Part shown: positions 1 to 8,304 of the stretch, one piece after another | Layout of the letters: each line of letters starts with the position of its first letter | Position numbering within the stretch: position 1 is the stretch's first letter | Origin: GCA-2709075 sp038146865 | Lineage (GTDB): Bacteria > Pseudomonadota > Alphaproteobacteria > MPNO01 > UBA2964 | Assembly: GCA_038146865.1 (NCBI GenBank) | Contig: JAYQSL010000007.1 | Span: forward strand, 310,001 to 374,000 | Length of the DNA stretch: 64,000 nt | Reading direction: 5' to 3' | Notes under the pieces: generated by a model | Seen by the model: only the letters and a program-made list of their open reading frames with translations | Database searches by the model: none | What the model was told of the DNA's origin: nothing | Position numbers and translations under genes: made by a program

Positions 1-104
1 ATCAACTTCTCTCCCATTTTTGTCCAATGCCCGTAAATGTCGGGATAAGCGGCGAAAATATTACCTGGTCCTGCATCCTCAGGCATTGATTTATCGTAAG
101 GCAT
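1..104 (-). CDS. Partial gene cut by the left edge, N-terminal 34 codons
   Basis: On the minus strand an ATG at 104 opens a stop-free frame to the edge. It is preceded by a good ribosome site (GAGGAG about 5 bases upstream). The visible protein begins MPYDKSMPEDAGPGNIFAAY and continues with a Pro-Asp-Ile-Tyr-Gly-His-Trp segment. That pattern resembles the start of carboxymuconolactone decarboxylase/AhpD-like proteins, where an N-I-F/Y segment precedes a His-Pro region, but 34 residues are too few to be sure. The forward frame at 20-205 over the same bases has no ribosome site and is not the likely gene. Confidence 0.55.
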   Translation of the reverse strand, partial: MPYDKSMPEDAGPGNIFAAYPDIYGHWTKMGEKL

Positions 105-253
105 CAAAACTCCTCGTTTCACCTATTACCAAAGCAAAGCAGCAGCAGTTGGTCTCTAATCAGACAAAGTCGCGTGGTTTCCGACAGCCGCCTAATCTAA
201 TATGACCGCTCCGCTTAAATCAAATAAGTATGTTCTACCTGGTGCTCTTCGAG

Positions 254-1000
254 CTAGCGGCTCATGGTCTCTTTCAGAAACACTTGCAGAGCAGACCAAC
301 TTTTCTTATCTGCACCTTCACGGTAGCGTTTTGACCCAAACACTGTAAATGCGTGCGGCGCTCCCGAGTATACCTGGATCTCGTATTTTAATTTAGACCT
401 CTCTAATTCTTTAGAGAGTTCTGCTACTTGATCCATTGAAATGGCTCGGTCAGCTCCACCATGGGCAACAAATATTGGGGGGGTAGAATCTGGGTAAGAT
501 TGACCTTGAGGCGTGGACAAACCTCCATGGAAGGACGCATAGCCTGCGATGCCTTGGGCGGCGCCAGAGCGGGCTATTTCCAGCGCGGCAGCGCCTCCAA
601 AACAATACCCGATGACAACAGTTTTGGTTGGCCCTCGCTTGGTAGCCTCTTTAAGTCCTCCTATAAGGAGAGAGAGCATACGTTTGCGATCTTTATAGAG
701 GGCGCGAGTAGCCGCACGTCGATCTTTAATTGCTTTAGGCCGATTTCCTTTTCCAAATAGATCCACAGCAAATGCGTCATACCCAAGCTGGACCAGCATA
801 TCGGAGCGTTTTTTCTCGTATTCTGTGAGGCCATCCCAATCGTGTACTATAAAAACAAGGCCCTTACTGGGTTTGCCAACCACTTTAGCGCTATATCCCT
901 CAAAGGTCTCTCCATTTATCTGATAGGTGACGTCTGTGCCGGCCCAAGCTTTAAAGGACAGCATTACAAAAATGATGAACACGGATGATAATTTAACCAT
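254..1000 (-). CDS. Dienelactone hydrolase family protein, exported
   Basis: Alpha/beta-hydrolase of the dienelactone hydrolase (DLH) family, 248 aa. The family hydrolyses lactones or esters with a Cys-Asp-His triad. Here the nucleophile is Cys133 in G-Y-C-F-G-G, with Asp184 in the GGADRA segment and His216 in GAPHAF, all in the expected order. Residues 1-20 form a hydrophobic signal peptide ending in Ala-Trp-Ala, so the enzyme is probably periplasmic, which differs from classic cytosolic DLH of chlorocatechol breakdown. It stands alone, about 285 bases downstream of plsC on the same strand. The substrate is unknown. Confidence 0.85.
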   Translation of the reverse strand: MVKLSSVFIIFVMLSFKAWAGTDVTYQINGETFEGYSAKVVGKPSKGLVFIVHDWDGLTEYEKKRSDMLVQLGYDAFAVDLFGKGNRPKAIKDRRAATRALYKDRKRMLSLLIGGLKEATKRGPTKTVVIGYCFGGAAALEIARSGAAQGIAGYASFHGGLSTPQGQSYPDSTPPIFVAHGGADRAISMDQVAELSKELERSKLKYEIQVYSGAPHAFTVFGSKRYREGADKKSWSALQVFLKETMSR

Positions 1001-1284
1001 GAAGTTACCCTCGCTACTCGAGAATGCGGAACCGTCCCCTTTCTCGAAAAATTAGAATATTATGAAGTTAATTTTGAAACCCTTTTGACAGTTAAACTAT
1101 AGAACAATCAGGTGTTTAGATAATGCCAAAAATTACGGGTCTTCAATAGAAATGTTTGATCGATAAAAAATATCAAGATCTTTCCCAAAAAAATTCTGTT
1201 TCTTAGAGTAAAAATGGGACAAATATCTTTTTTTCGATTTTGGAAGGGATTGATATCAAGAGTGTCCTCTGCCGACTCAGCAAA

Positions 1285-1995
1285 CTACCCAGCTGGGTCC
1301 AGAGTCTTTTGAGCATTACTTATACCTTCTTCTAGGGTCTTAAGGAAAGTTTGCTTATCCAAACCGGGTCTAATCGGAGAGAGAAATTTCAGAGTTATAG
1401 TTCCTGGTTTGCGAACGAAACTTCTCCTGCTCCAAAAACATCCCGAATTAAGGGCAACTGGTATGACCGGTATCTCGAGGTCCTGATAAAGTGCGGCCAC
1501 CCCAGTCTGGAATTTTTTTGCTGATTGCGGTTGGACACGAGTTCCCTCAGGAAAAATGACTATGGAACGTCCCTCCGCTAAACACCTTTTCGCTTCTGAT
1601 CTCATTTTTCGGATGGCAACGAGCTTCCGGCCCCGCTCGATCGCGATGACGCCATATTTTCTTAGATACCACCCATAGAACGGAATATAAGTCAGCTCCT
1701 TTTTTAAAACCACCGCGGCGCCCGGCATAATAAGCGGCATTATAATGGTGTCCCAAGCTGATTGGTGCTTAGATGCCAGTAATATGGGTCCTTCTGGTAA
1801 ATTGAGCTGACCTTCAATTCTATAATTTAGGCCACAAAAAACTTTTAGACCAAAGAGCAAACTGGTGCTCCAGATCCGGCTGGCTTTTGTAATCCAGCTG
1901 CGAGGCAAGAACAATAAGGGCAGCAAAAATATGGATAGTATCAAAGTCCATACCCAAAAGAATATTTGGTATACAAAAGACCGGAAAACTATCAT
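1285..1995 (-). CDS. plsC: 1-acyl-sn-glycerol-3-phosphate acyltransferase
   Basis: Membrane acyltransferase of the PlsC/AGPAT family, 236 aa. It makes phosphatidic acid from lysophosphatidic acid and an acyl donor in phospholipid synthesis. The catalytic H-X4-D motif is His77 to Asp82 (HQSAWD), and the glycerophosphate-binding FPEGTR motif is at 148-153. An N-terminal hydrophobic segment (about 8-31) anchors it to the inner membrane. Its ATG overlaps the stop of the upstream YdcF-like gene as ATGA, so it is probably translated with the ftsE-ftsX-ydcF chain. A family paralogue with another acyl acceptor is possible. Confidence 0.88.
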   Translation of the reverse strand: MIVFRSFVYQIFFWVWTLILSIFLLPLLFLPRSWITKASRIWSTSLLFGLKVFCGLNYRIEGQLNLPEGPILLASKHQSAWDTIIMPLIMPGAAVVLKKELTYIPFYGWYLRKYGVIAIERGRKLVAIRKMRSEAKRCLAEGRSIVIFPEGTRVQPQSAKKFQTGVAALYQDLEIPVIPVALNSGCFWSRRSFVRKPGTITLKFLSPIRPGLDKQTFLKTLEEGISNAQKTLDPAG

Positions 1996-2621
1996 TTATT
2001 TCTTTCCCTAAGGCTTTCCGGGCCCAAAAACAAAAGCAAAGTTACAAGGTATTTGTTATATTCTGAAATAATCATCTTTGATGCGTCCAAGTTTCGCCAC
2101 CAATGTTTTACATTGAAAATTTTTGGAAAAACTGGATTAGACACGATTGTGATGTTCGGCAAAATTCTCTTGAACACCTCAAGACTGCGAATCATATGAT
2201 AATTCGACGTAACAAGTCGAAGGGACCTAAATTGATTGGCGCGCATCCAGCGGCTTGTCTCGTAGGCATTGCCAATCGTGTTATCTGCATCATACCCGAT
2301 CGCAATACAACAATTAAGATTTGTCGGTTTTCTTTTTGCAACTTTCAACAGTGCTTTCACATCTACCCCTCTAGCGGCTCCGGATACAAACAGTCGTCTA
2401 GATAATTTTTCAGAATCTAAGAGTTTGAAACCCTCCTCAAGGCGCCCTGTGCCACCTGTCAGAACGACTATCGCATCAGTCTGGTTGCGGTTTTTTTCCT
2501 TCGTTGTTGGAATTTTAGTTGTGAACCAAATAAGACCACCAAACCAAGCCAAGACTATCAGGACTAGGCAGCCGAGAAGGCGTCCTTTTCTTCTTCTGCG
2601 CAAAAAACCGCGTCTGATCAT
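1992..2621 (-). CDS. YdcF/SanA family (DUF218) membrane protein
   Basis: 209 aa protein with a basic N terminus, one transmembrane segment at about 15-34 and a DUF218 domain from about residue 46. The domain starts with the typical D-A-I-V-V-L-T-G-G run followed by an R-hexad region (RLEEGFKLL) and a later conserved TSNYH segment. Family members such as E. coli SanA and YdcF affect envelope properties; their reaction is not settled. It overlaps ftsX upstream and plsC downstream by ATGA junctions, which supports one envelope-related transcription unit. Confidence 0.85.
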   Translation of the reverse strand: MIRRGFLRRRRKGRLLGCLVLIVLAWFGGLIWFTTKIPTTKEKNRNQTDAIVVLTGGTGRLEEGFKLLDSEKLSRRLFVSGAARGVDVKALLKVAKRKPTNLNCCIAIGYDADNTIGNAYETSRWMRANQFRSLRLVTSNYHMIRSLEVFKRILPNITIVSNPVFPKIFNVKHWWRNLDASKMIISEYNKYLVTLLLFLGPESLRERNK

Positions 2622-3511
2622 CCAAAATGCCGAAGTTTTTCACGGACAGTAATGTTTGAGATGATCATGCTTAAACCTACAGCGAGTATCCCTATTAGGG
2701 CGAGCGATGTCCATTCTAGCCATGTTACCGACAAAACTGCTAAAACATAGGAAGTTTCCCACTCGATGATCTGGGCGAAGGCAAGAAAAGTTATTGCTGC
2801 AAACAGCCAACCCAAAAGTGTTCCTTTGAGGCTTGCAATAAAAGAGTGGTTTGAGAATTGCCGGGCAATATCCTTATTTCTTGCGCCCAGGAGATACAGA
2901 AGCTCTATAATATTAGAGTGTACAATGAGCCCTGTTCTGGTCGTGAAGATTATGCTCGCTACAGAGGCTAAAAAGATCAGGACTATGGTTCCCAAAGTCA
3001 AAAGGTTTATAGCAGTCCTAATACGGTTGCTGATATCTAACCCATTTGAACGCTGGATGACTTTTGCATCGGGAATGGCAGATTTGATCGAAGACCTAAA
3101 TCTCTCCAGAGGATACTGGGTTTTGTCGGCGAGCTGCATTTCTATTAGGGTGGGTAATGGAAAGGCGGTGGGGTCAGGTAACACGTCAGTCCCAATAAGG
3201 GGACGAAGGATTTTGGTCATCTGACCGTAGGAAATTTTTTCGACTGATTGGACACCGGGCAGGTTCAATAGTGTTTTAATTGCGCTCTTTATCTTGGCAT
3301 CAAATGTGTCAAAAGTATCTAACTCAGTTGGATTTATCTGGATCGTAAACTTATTGGTGGGCTCGTGAACCCATTTGTTTCCAAGGTTAGAAATTATGAT
3401 TGACAGGCCCAGTGTAATTGTAGCCAGCCAGACCATAAATGTTACTGTCCAAGTCAAATATCTGGTCGCTGGATCGTTTGCAAGAGGGACTGCGTTGAGT
3501 GTTTGTCTCAT
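2618..3511 (-). CDS. ftsX: Cell division ABC transporter permease FtsX
   Basis: FtsX, 297 aa, is the inner-membrane partner of FtsE. In the family the complex sits at the septum and activates peptidoglycan hydrolases. The protein shows the standard layout: short cytoplasmic N terminus, a first transmembrane helix at about 25-46, a periplasmic domain of about 110 residues, then three helices near 167-190, 217-240 and 260-285. It begins 7 bases after the ftsE stop and its own stop overlaps the ydcF start. Identification rests on topology and on adjacency to ftsE, since FtsX sequences diverge strongly. Confidence 0.9.
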   Translation of the reverse strand: MRQTLNAVPLANDPATRYLTWTVTFMVWLATITLGLSIIISNLGNKWVHEPTNKFTIQINPTELDTFDTFDAKIKSAIKTLLNLPGVQSVEKISYGQMTKILRPLIGTDVLPDPTAFPLPTLIEMQLADKTQYPLERFRSSIKSAIPDAKVIQRSNGLDISNRIRTAINLLTLGTIVLIFLASVASIIFTTRTGLIVHSNIIELLYLLGARNKDIARQFSNHSFIASLKGTLLGWLFAAITFLAFAQIIEWETSYVLAVLSVTWLEWTSLALIGILAVGLSMIISNITVREKLRHFG

Positions 3512-3518
3512 CTAAATC

Positions 3519-4211
3519 TCAGCGCTGTTTTGAAGACTTGCTTAAAAACTTGAGACTTCCCGACTCTATTAAAAGTTGGTTGGTATTGACCTCTTGGGAT
3601 AGATCTTGTCTATGACTGGCGACAATAACAGTGGTGCCAATTTTATTGAGCTCCGTGAGAAGATACATTATTTTCTGAGCATTTTCCTCGTCAATATTAC
3701 CAGTAGGCTCATCTGCCAGTAGCATTGATGGCCTGGTTACAACCGCTCGCGCCAGGGCTACTCTTTGTTGTTGCCCTCCAGATAAAGATGAAGGCATTTT
3801 ATCTGTCTGTTCTGTAAGTCCGACCCAATCAAGAAGTTCGCGAACATAATCCCTAACTTGGCTCACTGTTGCTCCAGCAATACGCAATGGTAAAGCAACG
3901 TTCTCTGCTGCAGTTAGATGGTTTAAAAGTCTGAAGTCCTGGAAGACTATACCCACTCTTCTCCTAAGCTTAGTCAATTCTTCTCTGTTAGTCTCCGCCA
4001 AACTCTGTCCAAGGATATAAACGGCGCCATAGCTGGGTCTCTCTGCCATATAGAGAAGTTTGAGAAGGGTGGATTTACCGGCTCCGCTCACCCCTGTGAC
4101 GAATGAAAAACTGCCAGGTTCTAGAGAGAATGAGACGTCGTGCAGGACTTCCTTGCCGGCACCATAACGTATACCGACCTTATCAAATTTTACTGCTGCG
4201 TCTAACTGCAC
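3519..4211 (-). CDS. ftsE: Cell division ATP-binding protein FtsE
   Basis: ABC ATPase of 230 aa that pairs with FtsX in septal cell-wall remodelling. The Walker A motif GVSGAGKST is at 40-48, the Q-loop glutamine at 91, the signature LSGGQQQR at 143-150 and Walker B MLLADE at 163-168. The start is GTG at 4211, chosen because a perfect GGAGG lies 7 bases upstream; there is no ATG at this end. It leads a minus-strand operon ftsE-ftsX-ydcF-plsC. The upstream 147 bases form the divergent promoter region shared with the zinc-ribbon gene at 4359. Confidence 0.94.
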   Translation of the reverse strand: MQLDAAVKFDKVGIRYGAGKEVLHDVSFSLEPGSFSFVTGVSGAGKSTLLKLLYMAERPSYGAVYILGQSLAETNREELTKLRRRVGIVFQDFRLLNHLTAAENVALPLRIAGATVSQVRDYVRELLDWVGLTEQTDKMPSSLSGGQQQRVALARAVVTRPSMLLADEPTGNIDEENAQKIMYLLTELNKIGTTVIVASHRQDLSQEVNTNQLLIESGSLKFLSKSSKQR

Positions 4212-4358
4212 TAAAAATCCTCCATGCCTATCAGGATTACATGCCTCTACCGACTCAGTCTAGTTATCATGGTAAGACAATCTTGCTCTGACTCGGGCGT
4301 GAAATTATAGAGATACCAACGCTAGAATAGATCTTTTTGCTAAAGGTGAAGCAAAAGC

Positions 4359-5087
4359 ATGATTATTATCACCTGTCCCAAATGCAGCATAAGTTACCGT
4401 GTTCAGCGTAATGCTGTTGGTGGTCAAGGTCGGATGGTTAGATGCACCAGATGTGGCGAAAGTTGGAGGTATCGAATAGGTGAAGGCCCCAATCAAACTT
4501 TTGATACCGTTAAGAAGGAACATAAATTATCTGATACCGTAAAAGATCGGGGGTCTGAGTTGGTTCCGGGCTCTGCGGCGAAGCCAGTAGTTGCTCACAA
4601 TCAAATAAGTGCAGAAAAAAAACAGTCTTTACCCCCGACTAAGACAAAGAAAAACATCCCAGCTATATTATGGTTTGGGGTGATTATAATTGCTGCCTTT
4701 ACTTGTGCGGGATTTTATTGGAATCGAGATCAGATTGTGGACAGAATTCCCACTATAAAACCATATCTCGACCTATTGGGGTTGAAAACCAAAGATATAG
4801 ATCCTCTCTTCAAGATTTCTGATGTAAAACTTAGGGTGGAAAAGCAGGGTGCCATTGCCAGCCAAATGGTAGATTTTTCCCTTAAAAATATAACTAAGCA
4901 AACAAGAGAATTGCCAAGTTTGACGGCTATAGTTTTAGACTCCGATCGAAATATTTTGGACTCATGGAAAATTCCTCTTCATGGAGATTCACTGAAACCG
5001 GGAGAGGCGAGACTATTTTCCAAGGAAATTCAGCGAGGTCTCCCTCTCGGAAAAACCTTAAAGCTCACTGTTTCGTCAAAGGATTAA
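4359..5087 (+). CDS. Zinc-ribbon (MJ0042) and DUF3426 membrane protein
   Basis: 242 aa protein with an N-terminal MJ0042-type zinc ribbon: Cys6, Cys9, Cys29 and Cys32 in CPKC...CTRC, followed by GESWRY. A low-complexity linker leads to one transmembrane helix at about 101-121, then a C-terminal DUF3426-like periplasmic beta domain ending in a conserved pattern (LKPGEARLFS). The same architecture is common beside ftsE/ftsX and hpt in alphaproteobacteria. Its function is unknown; a sensory or redox/metal-responsive role is only inference. The ribosome site AGGTGA precedes the ATG. Confidence 0.82.
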   Translation: MIIITCPKCSISYRVQRNAVGGQGRMVRCTRCGESWRYRIGEGPNQTFDTVKKEHKLSDTVKDRGSELVPGSAAKPVVAHNQISAEKKQSLPPTKTKKNIPAILWFGVIIIAAFTCAGFYWNRDQIVDRIPTIKPYLDLLGLKTKDIDPLFKISDVKLRVEKQGAIASQMVDFSLKNITKQTRELPSLTAIVLDSDRNILDSWKIPLHGDSLKPGEARLFSKEIQRGLPLGKTLKLTVSSKD

Positions 5088-5091
5088 AAAT

Positions 5092-5625
5092 ATGGGTCAG
5101 GAACAAATCGAGGTGTTGTTTGATGCTGATCGTATCGCTAGTCGTGTGACTGCACTCGGGCAAGAGATCGCGCGCGGGGAGCCGTCTGATCTTTTGATTG
5201 TAGTTATTTTAAAAGGAAGTTTTGTATTCGCGGGCGATCTGATAAGGGCAATCGAAGCAGCCGGGACCTCAGCGCGCGTCGATTTTATGACTTTGTCCAG
5301 TTACGGAAGTAAAACAGAGAGTTCGGGGAATGTCAGGGTGGTCCATGATTTGTCGGAGGACGTTGAGGGACAAACAGTTTTGATTGTTGACGATATTCTG
5401 GAGTCGGGGCGGACAATCGCTCATGCTTGCGATCTTTTGCGTAAACGAAAGGCGGCTGATATCAAGACCTGCCTGCTCCTGGATAAACCAGAGAAACGGT
5501 TAATAGACATCGAGGCAGATTATTTAGGTTTTGAAATTGGCGATATTTTTGTTGTCGGATATGGCCTAGACTTTGCCAATAAATACAGGGGACTACCCTA
5601 CATTGGCTCTATTAGGGCAAGTTGA
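5092..5625 (+). CDS. hpt: Hypoxanthine phosphoribosyltransferase
   Basis: Purine-salvage phosphoribosyltransferase of 177 aa that converts hypoxanthine (and often guanine) plus PRPP to the nucleotide. The PRPP-binding motif TVLIVDDILESGRT is at about 95-108, and the flexible-loop SSYG stretch with following residues lies near 69-72. The length is normal for bacterial Hpt. It starts 4 bases after the zinc-ribbon gene; its ribosome site (AAAGGA) lies inside that gene's last codons, so the two are likely co-expressed. Confidence 0.93.
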   Translation: MGQEQIEVLFDADRIASRVTALGQEIARGEPSDLLIVVILKGSFVFAGDLIRAIEAAGTSARVDFMTLSSYGSKTESSGNVRVVHDLSEDVEGQTVLIVDDILESGRTIAHACDLLRKRKAADIKTCLLLDKPEKRLIDIEADYLGFEIGDIFVVGYGLDFANKYRGLPYIGSIRAS

Positions 5626-5730
5626 ATCTTTTCAGGTTGAGAGGTTGCTACTGTAGCTTTCTTTAAGAAGACTGAATTGCAGGATTCTCATCGGGTTTCA
5701 CCCGAATAATAGGATAAAACTTAAAGCTCG

Positions 5731-8259
5731 CTAAAAACGTTCTAACAACCTGTCGATGTAGTCCAATTCCATTCTAGGACGAAACTGTTCCCCAGCCCTC
5801 CGGCGAAGTTCATCAAGTATTTGTCGAGCCCGTTTTAATGTCGATGGGGAGTCTATTTTTATTGTGTTTTGATCAAAACCATCGCCTTCTTCTATTTCTC
5901 TGCCTAAGGGGTCTAACGAGGGCCGGTTTCGATCTTTTTGAACCTGTCCATTCCCAGATTCACGAGAAAATTGTTCTCGCAATTGCCTCATCATTTGTTG
6001 CCCTGCTTGCTGAAGACTTTGTAATGCTTGGCTTTGGGCGCCCACTGCATCAGTCGGACGGTTGCCTCGCAGCGCGCGGATGGCCTGATCCATGGATTTC
6101 CCGGCTTTATCCAGAAACTCCCCTGGATTTAGCCCTTGGCCACCGCGCATTAAACTTTGCAATTTTTGTAGCATCTGTCGTAAAGCTCGTTGATCAGCCG
6201 GTCCAGGCATTTGACCTAAAGGGGGCGTGCCAGGTCGTCCGAACTGGAATGTCCGGTCCATTAGACTTTGTTGTTTTCTAATAAGTTGTTGAAGTTGCCG
6301 CATGGCCCCGGCTCGGCGGCCCATTCGACCACTGCGCGCACGAATGACTTGCATTGACCTCATATTGCTGAGCATTTGCTGCAGTCGGGCAAGCATCTGC
6401 CGTGCGCCTTCTCGGTTTCCAGATTGCATCATATCCTGCATTTGTTTCATCATTCTTTGGATATCTGATTGGCTCATCATGCGCATTGTGTTTGGATCAA
6501 ATTCAATTTCTTTTATATCTTGAGGTTTCCGACGCATCTGCTCCGCGAGGGCTTGCATGTATCTTTGAATCGCTATTTTTAGTTGTCTCATGAGCTCATC
6601 AAGTTTTTTTTGGTCAGCACCTTCCAGAAGTGCTTTATTAAGAGCGTTCTGTAGTCTTCTCATCTCCCGTTCTGCGATTGAGAGCCTACCGTCCTCGAGC
6701 CGGAGGGCTATATCCCATAAAAGATCCGTTACAGGCTGTATTGCCGTGTCTTTCTTTTCGTAGGCAAGGCGTGCCGAGGCCGAACTAAGTCCGAGGTATA
6801 CCACAACGTCGTTGGCGAATAAGCCTGGAACGCTTAGTATGGCACGGAGTCTTTGAACTACTGCATCTCGGTTGGGCAAGTCTTTGAAAAGTTCTCTTCT
6901 GACAGAGGCGATATCTCTTGCCACAGGGTGGTTAAACCGCCGTTCTGGTAACTGATATTTAAAAGGGGAGCTATGACCAACTTGGCCACTCGTATCATTA
7001 GTATAAAGTTTTAAAAGAACCGGTGCTCCCGCCCATTTATGGGATGCAAGGTCAAGTTGCATATTTTCTTTTACGGTCTGCTGATAATCGGCTGGAAACG
7101 TCAATTTTATTTTAAGTGTCTCTTTCCCAACGACTGTCCCCTTTTCATATGTCCGCTTAATTTCAATCCACCCTTCTTTCAGGCCATAATCATCGGATGC
7201 TGAGAAACTTACCCGAGACGATGCTTGGGGATTAGGTTTGGGCTTGTCGACAAAATTAATCCTGGGCGGATTATCGGGAACTACCGATACACGCCACTTG
7301 GCAAGAGTATTTCCTTCCGACTCAACAGACAGAGATCCATCGTGTCTAATTTCTTGGACTATTTGGCTGTTTTTTTCATCAATCTTCAAAAATTGTTTTT
7401 GCCTAGAAACCCTAACCAAGTCGTCAGAATTTTTATTCGTTTCTTCGATCACCAGATAAGGGGGCCGGTTACTGCTTTGCGCTTGAGCTGTAACCTTGCT
7501 CCCAAACGGAATTTCAAGAACTGGTGCTTCTGAAGATTGGCCAAAGACCTTGTTTTGGATTTTCTGCTGGTTCCCTGTTTGTGAAGGAAGAGTTAAATCC
7601 ATTGACTTGTTTTGAAGTGGAAAAATAGGGGGTAGCCCTGTATATTCCGGGGGCGAAATCCAAATATCCAGGACCGTCTTAGAGGTGCTTGTGGTTTCTG
7701 GAGGAGCTAACAGGAACGCATTTTTAAGCCTTACAGTTGGATCGTCGTTGCTCCAAAAAAATCCAACAAATAAGGCCAAAATGATACCAGCTCTGAGTGC
7801 CAGGGGATCATGTCTGGCGAGATTTGGTTCTGGCTTACCCGCCCGTAAGTTTTTTAAAGATCCTATTAAACGCATTCTGTGAAGTTCCCACAGACGACCA
7901 GAGTCTTTGTTAGTGGTGCTGAACAATTTATCATCGAGCGATGTCAAAGGTCGGTGTGAAAGACCGCTTTTAGTCTCCACGCGTCTTTTGGCTTCTCTTA
8001 CACTCGGTAACTTTATTGCAGATTTGGATTTTACAAGGGCCCAAAATATTCCAACCCCAAAGAATAAAAGCACTAAAAGATGAAGCCAATTTGGCAGTAA
8101 AGGCAATATGTCGAATAACGCTAGACTTATAAAAAGACCCAGAATTAGGCCAAGCGGCAAAAAGGCGGGCAAGAAATGTTCCCAAAAATATGCAAGTCTG
8201 GCCATCCACAGAATAAGGATGGCTTTTTTATCCTGTGATTGTTTCTGGTTGGTTTTCAT
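5731..8259 (-). CDS. TIGR02302 family (DUF4175) large membrane protein
   Basis: 842 aa protein of the alphaproteobacterial TIGR02302/DUF4175 family. Two N-terminal transmembrane segments lie in about 22-75 and another near 152-168. A long extracytoplasmic region follows, and the C-terminal third (roughly 560-770) is unusually rich in Met, Gln and Arg with repeated R-M-M-x-Q-M-like and Q-L-Q-Q-like units, probably helical or coiled-coil. No enzymatic motif is visible and the function is unknown. It follows lysA by 45 bases at the end of an argH-lptM-lysA operon, the usual place for this family. Confidence 0.85.
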   Translation of the reverse strand: MKTNQKQSQDKKAILILWMARLAYFWEHFLPAFLPLGLILGLFISLALFDILPLLPNWLHLLVLLFFGVGIFWALVKSKSAIKLPSVREAKRRVETKSGLSHRPLTSLDDKLFSTTNKDSGRLWELHRMRLIGSLKNLRAGKPEPNLARHDPLALRAGIILALFVGFFWSNDDPTVRLKNAFLLAPPETTSTSKTVLDIWISPPEYTGLPPIFPLQNKSMDLTLPSQTGNQQKIQNKVFGQSSEAPVLEIPFGSKVTAQAQSSNRPPYLVIEETNKNSDDLVRVSRQKQFLKIDEKNSQIVQEIRHDGSLSVESEGNTLAKWRVSVVPDNPPRINFVDKPKPNPQASSRVSFSASDDYGLKEGWIEIKRTYEKGTVVGKETLKIKLTFPADYQQTVKENMQLDLASHKWAGAPVLLKLYTNDTSGQVGHSSPFKYQLPERRFNHPVARDIASVRRELFKDLPNRDAVVQRLRAILSVPGLFANDVVVYLGLSSASARLAYEKKDTAIQPVTDLLWDIALRLEDGRLSIAEREMRRLQNALNKALLEGADQKKLDELMRQLKIAIQRYMQALAEQMRRKPQDIKEIEFDPNTMRMMSQSDIQRMMKQMQDMMQSGNREGARQMLARLQQMLSNMRSMQVIRARSGRMGRRAGAMRQLQQLIRKQQSLMDRTFQFGRPGTPPLGQMPGPADQRALRQMLQKLQSLMRGGQGLNPGEFLDKAGKSMDQAIRALRGNRPTDAVGAQSQALQSLQQAGQQMMRQLREQFSRESGNGQVQKDRNRPSLDPLGREIEEGDGFDQNTIKIDSPSTLKRARQILDELRRRAGEQFRPRMELDYIDRLLERF

Positions 8260-8304
8260 TTTGGCAGCTCATTGAGGACCAGAAGGTCGATTCAATAAGG
8301 ATGT

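Noticed and set aside
20..205. Forward open frame of 61 codons at the left end
   Set aside because: No ribosome site, atypical basic composition, and it lies over the better-supported minus-strand start at 104.
461..760. Forward frame of 99 codons inside the dienelactone hydrolase gene
   Set aside because: It is antisense to a gene with a full catalytic triad and signal peptide; its protein has no recognisable pattern.
5680..5712. Hairpin TCGGGT-TTC-ACCCGA in the gap between hpt and the TIGR02302 gene
   Set aside because: Stem of 6 bp with no T run on either strand; not convincing as a terminator, although it lies between convergent ends.
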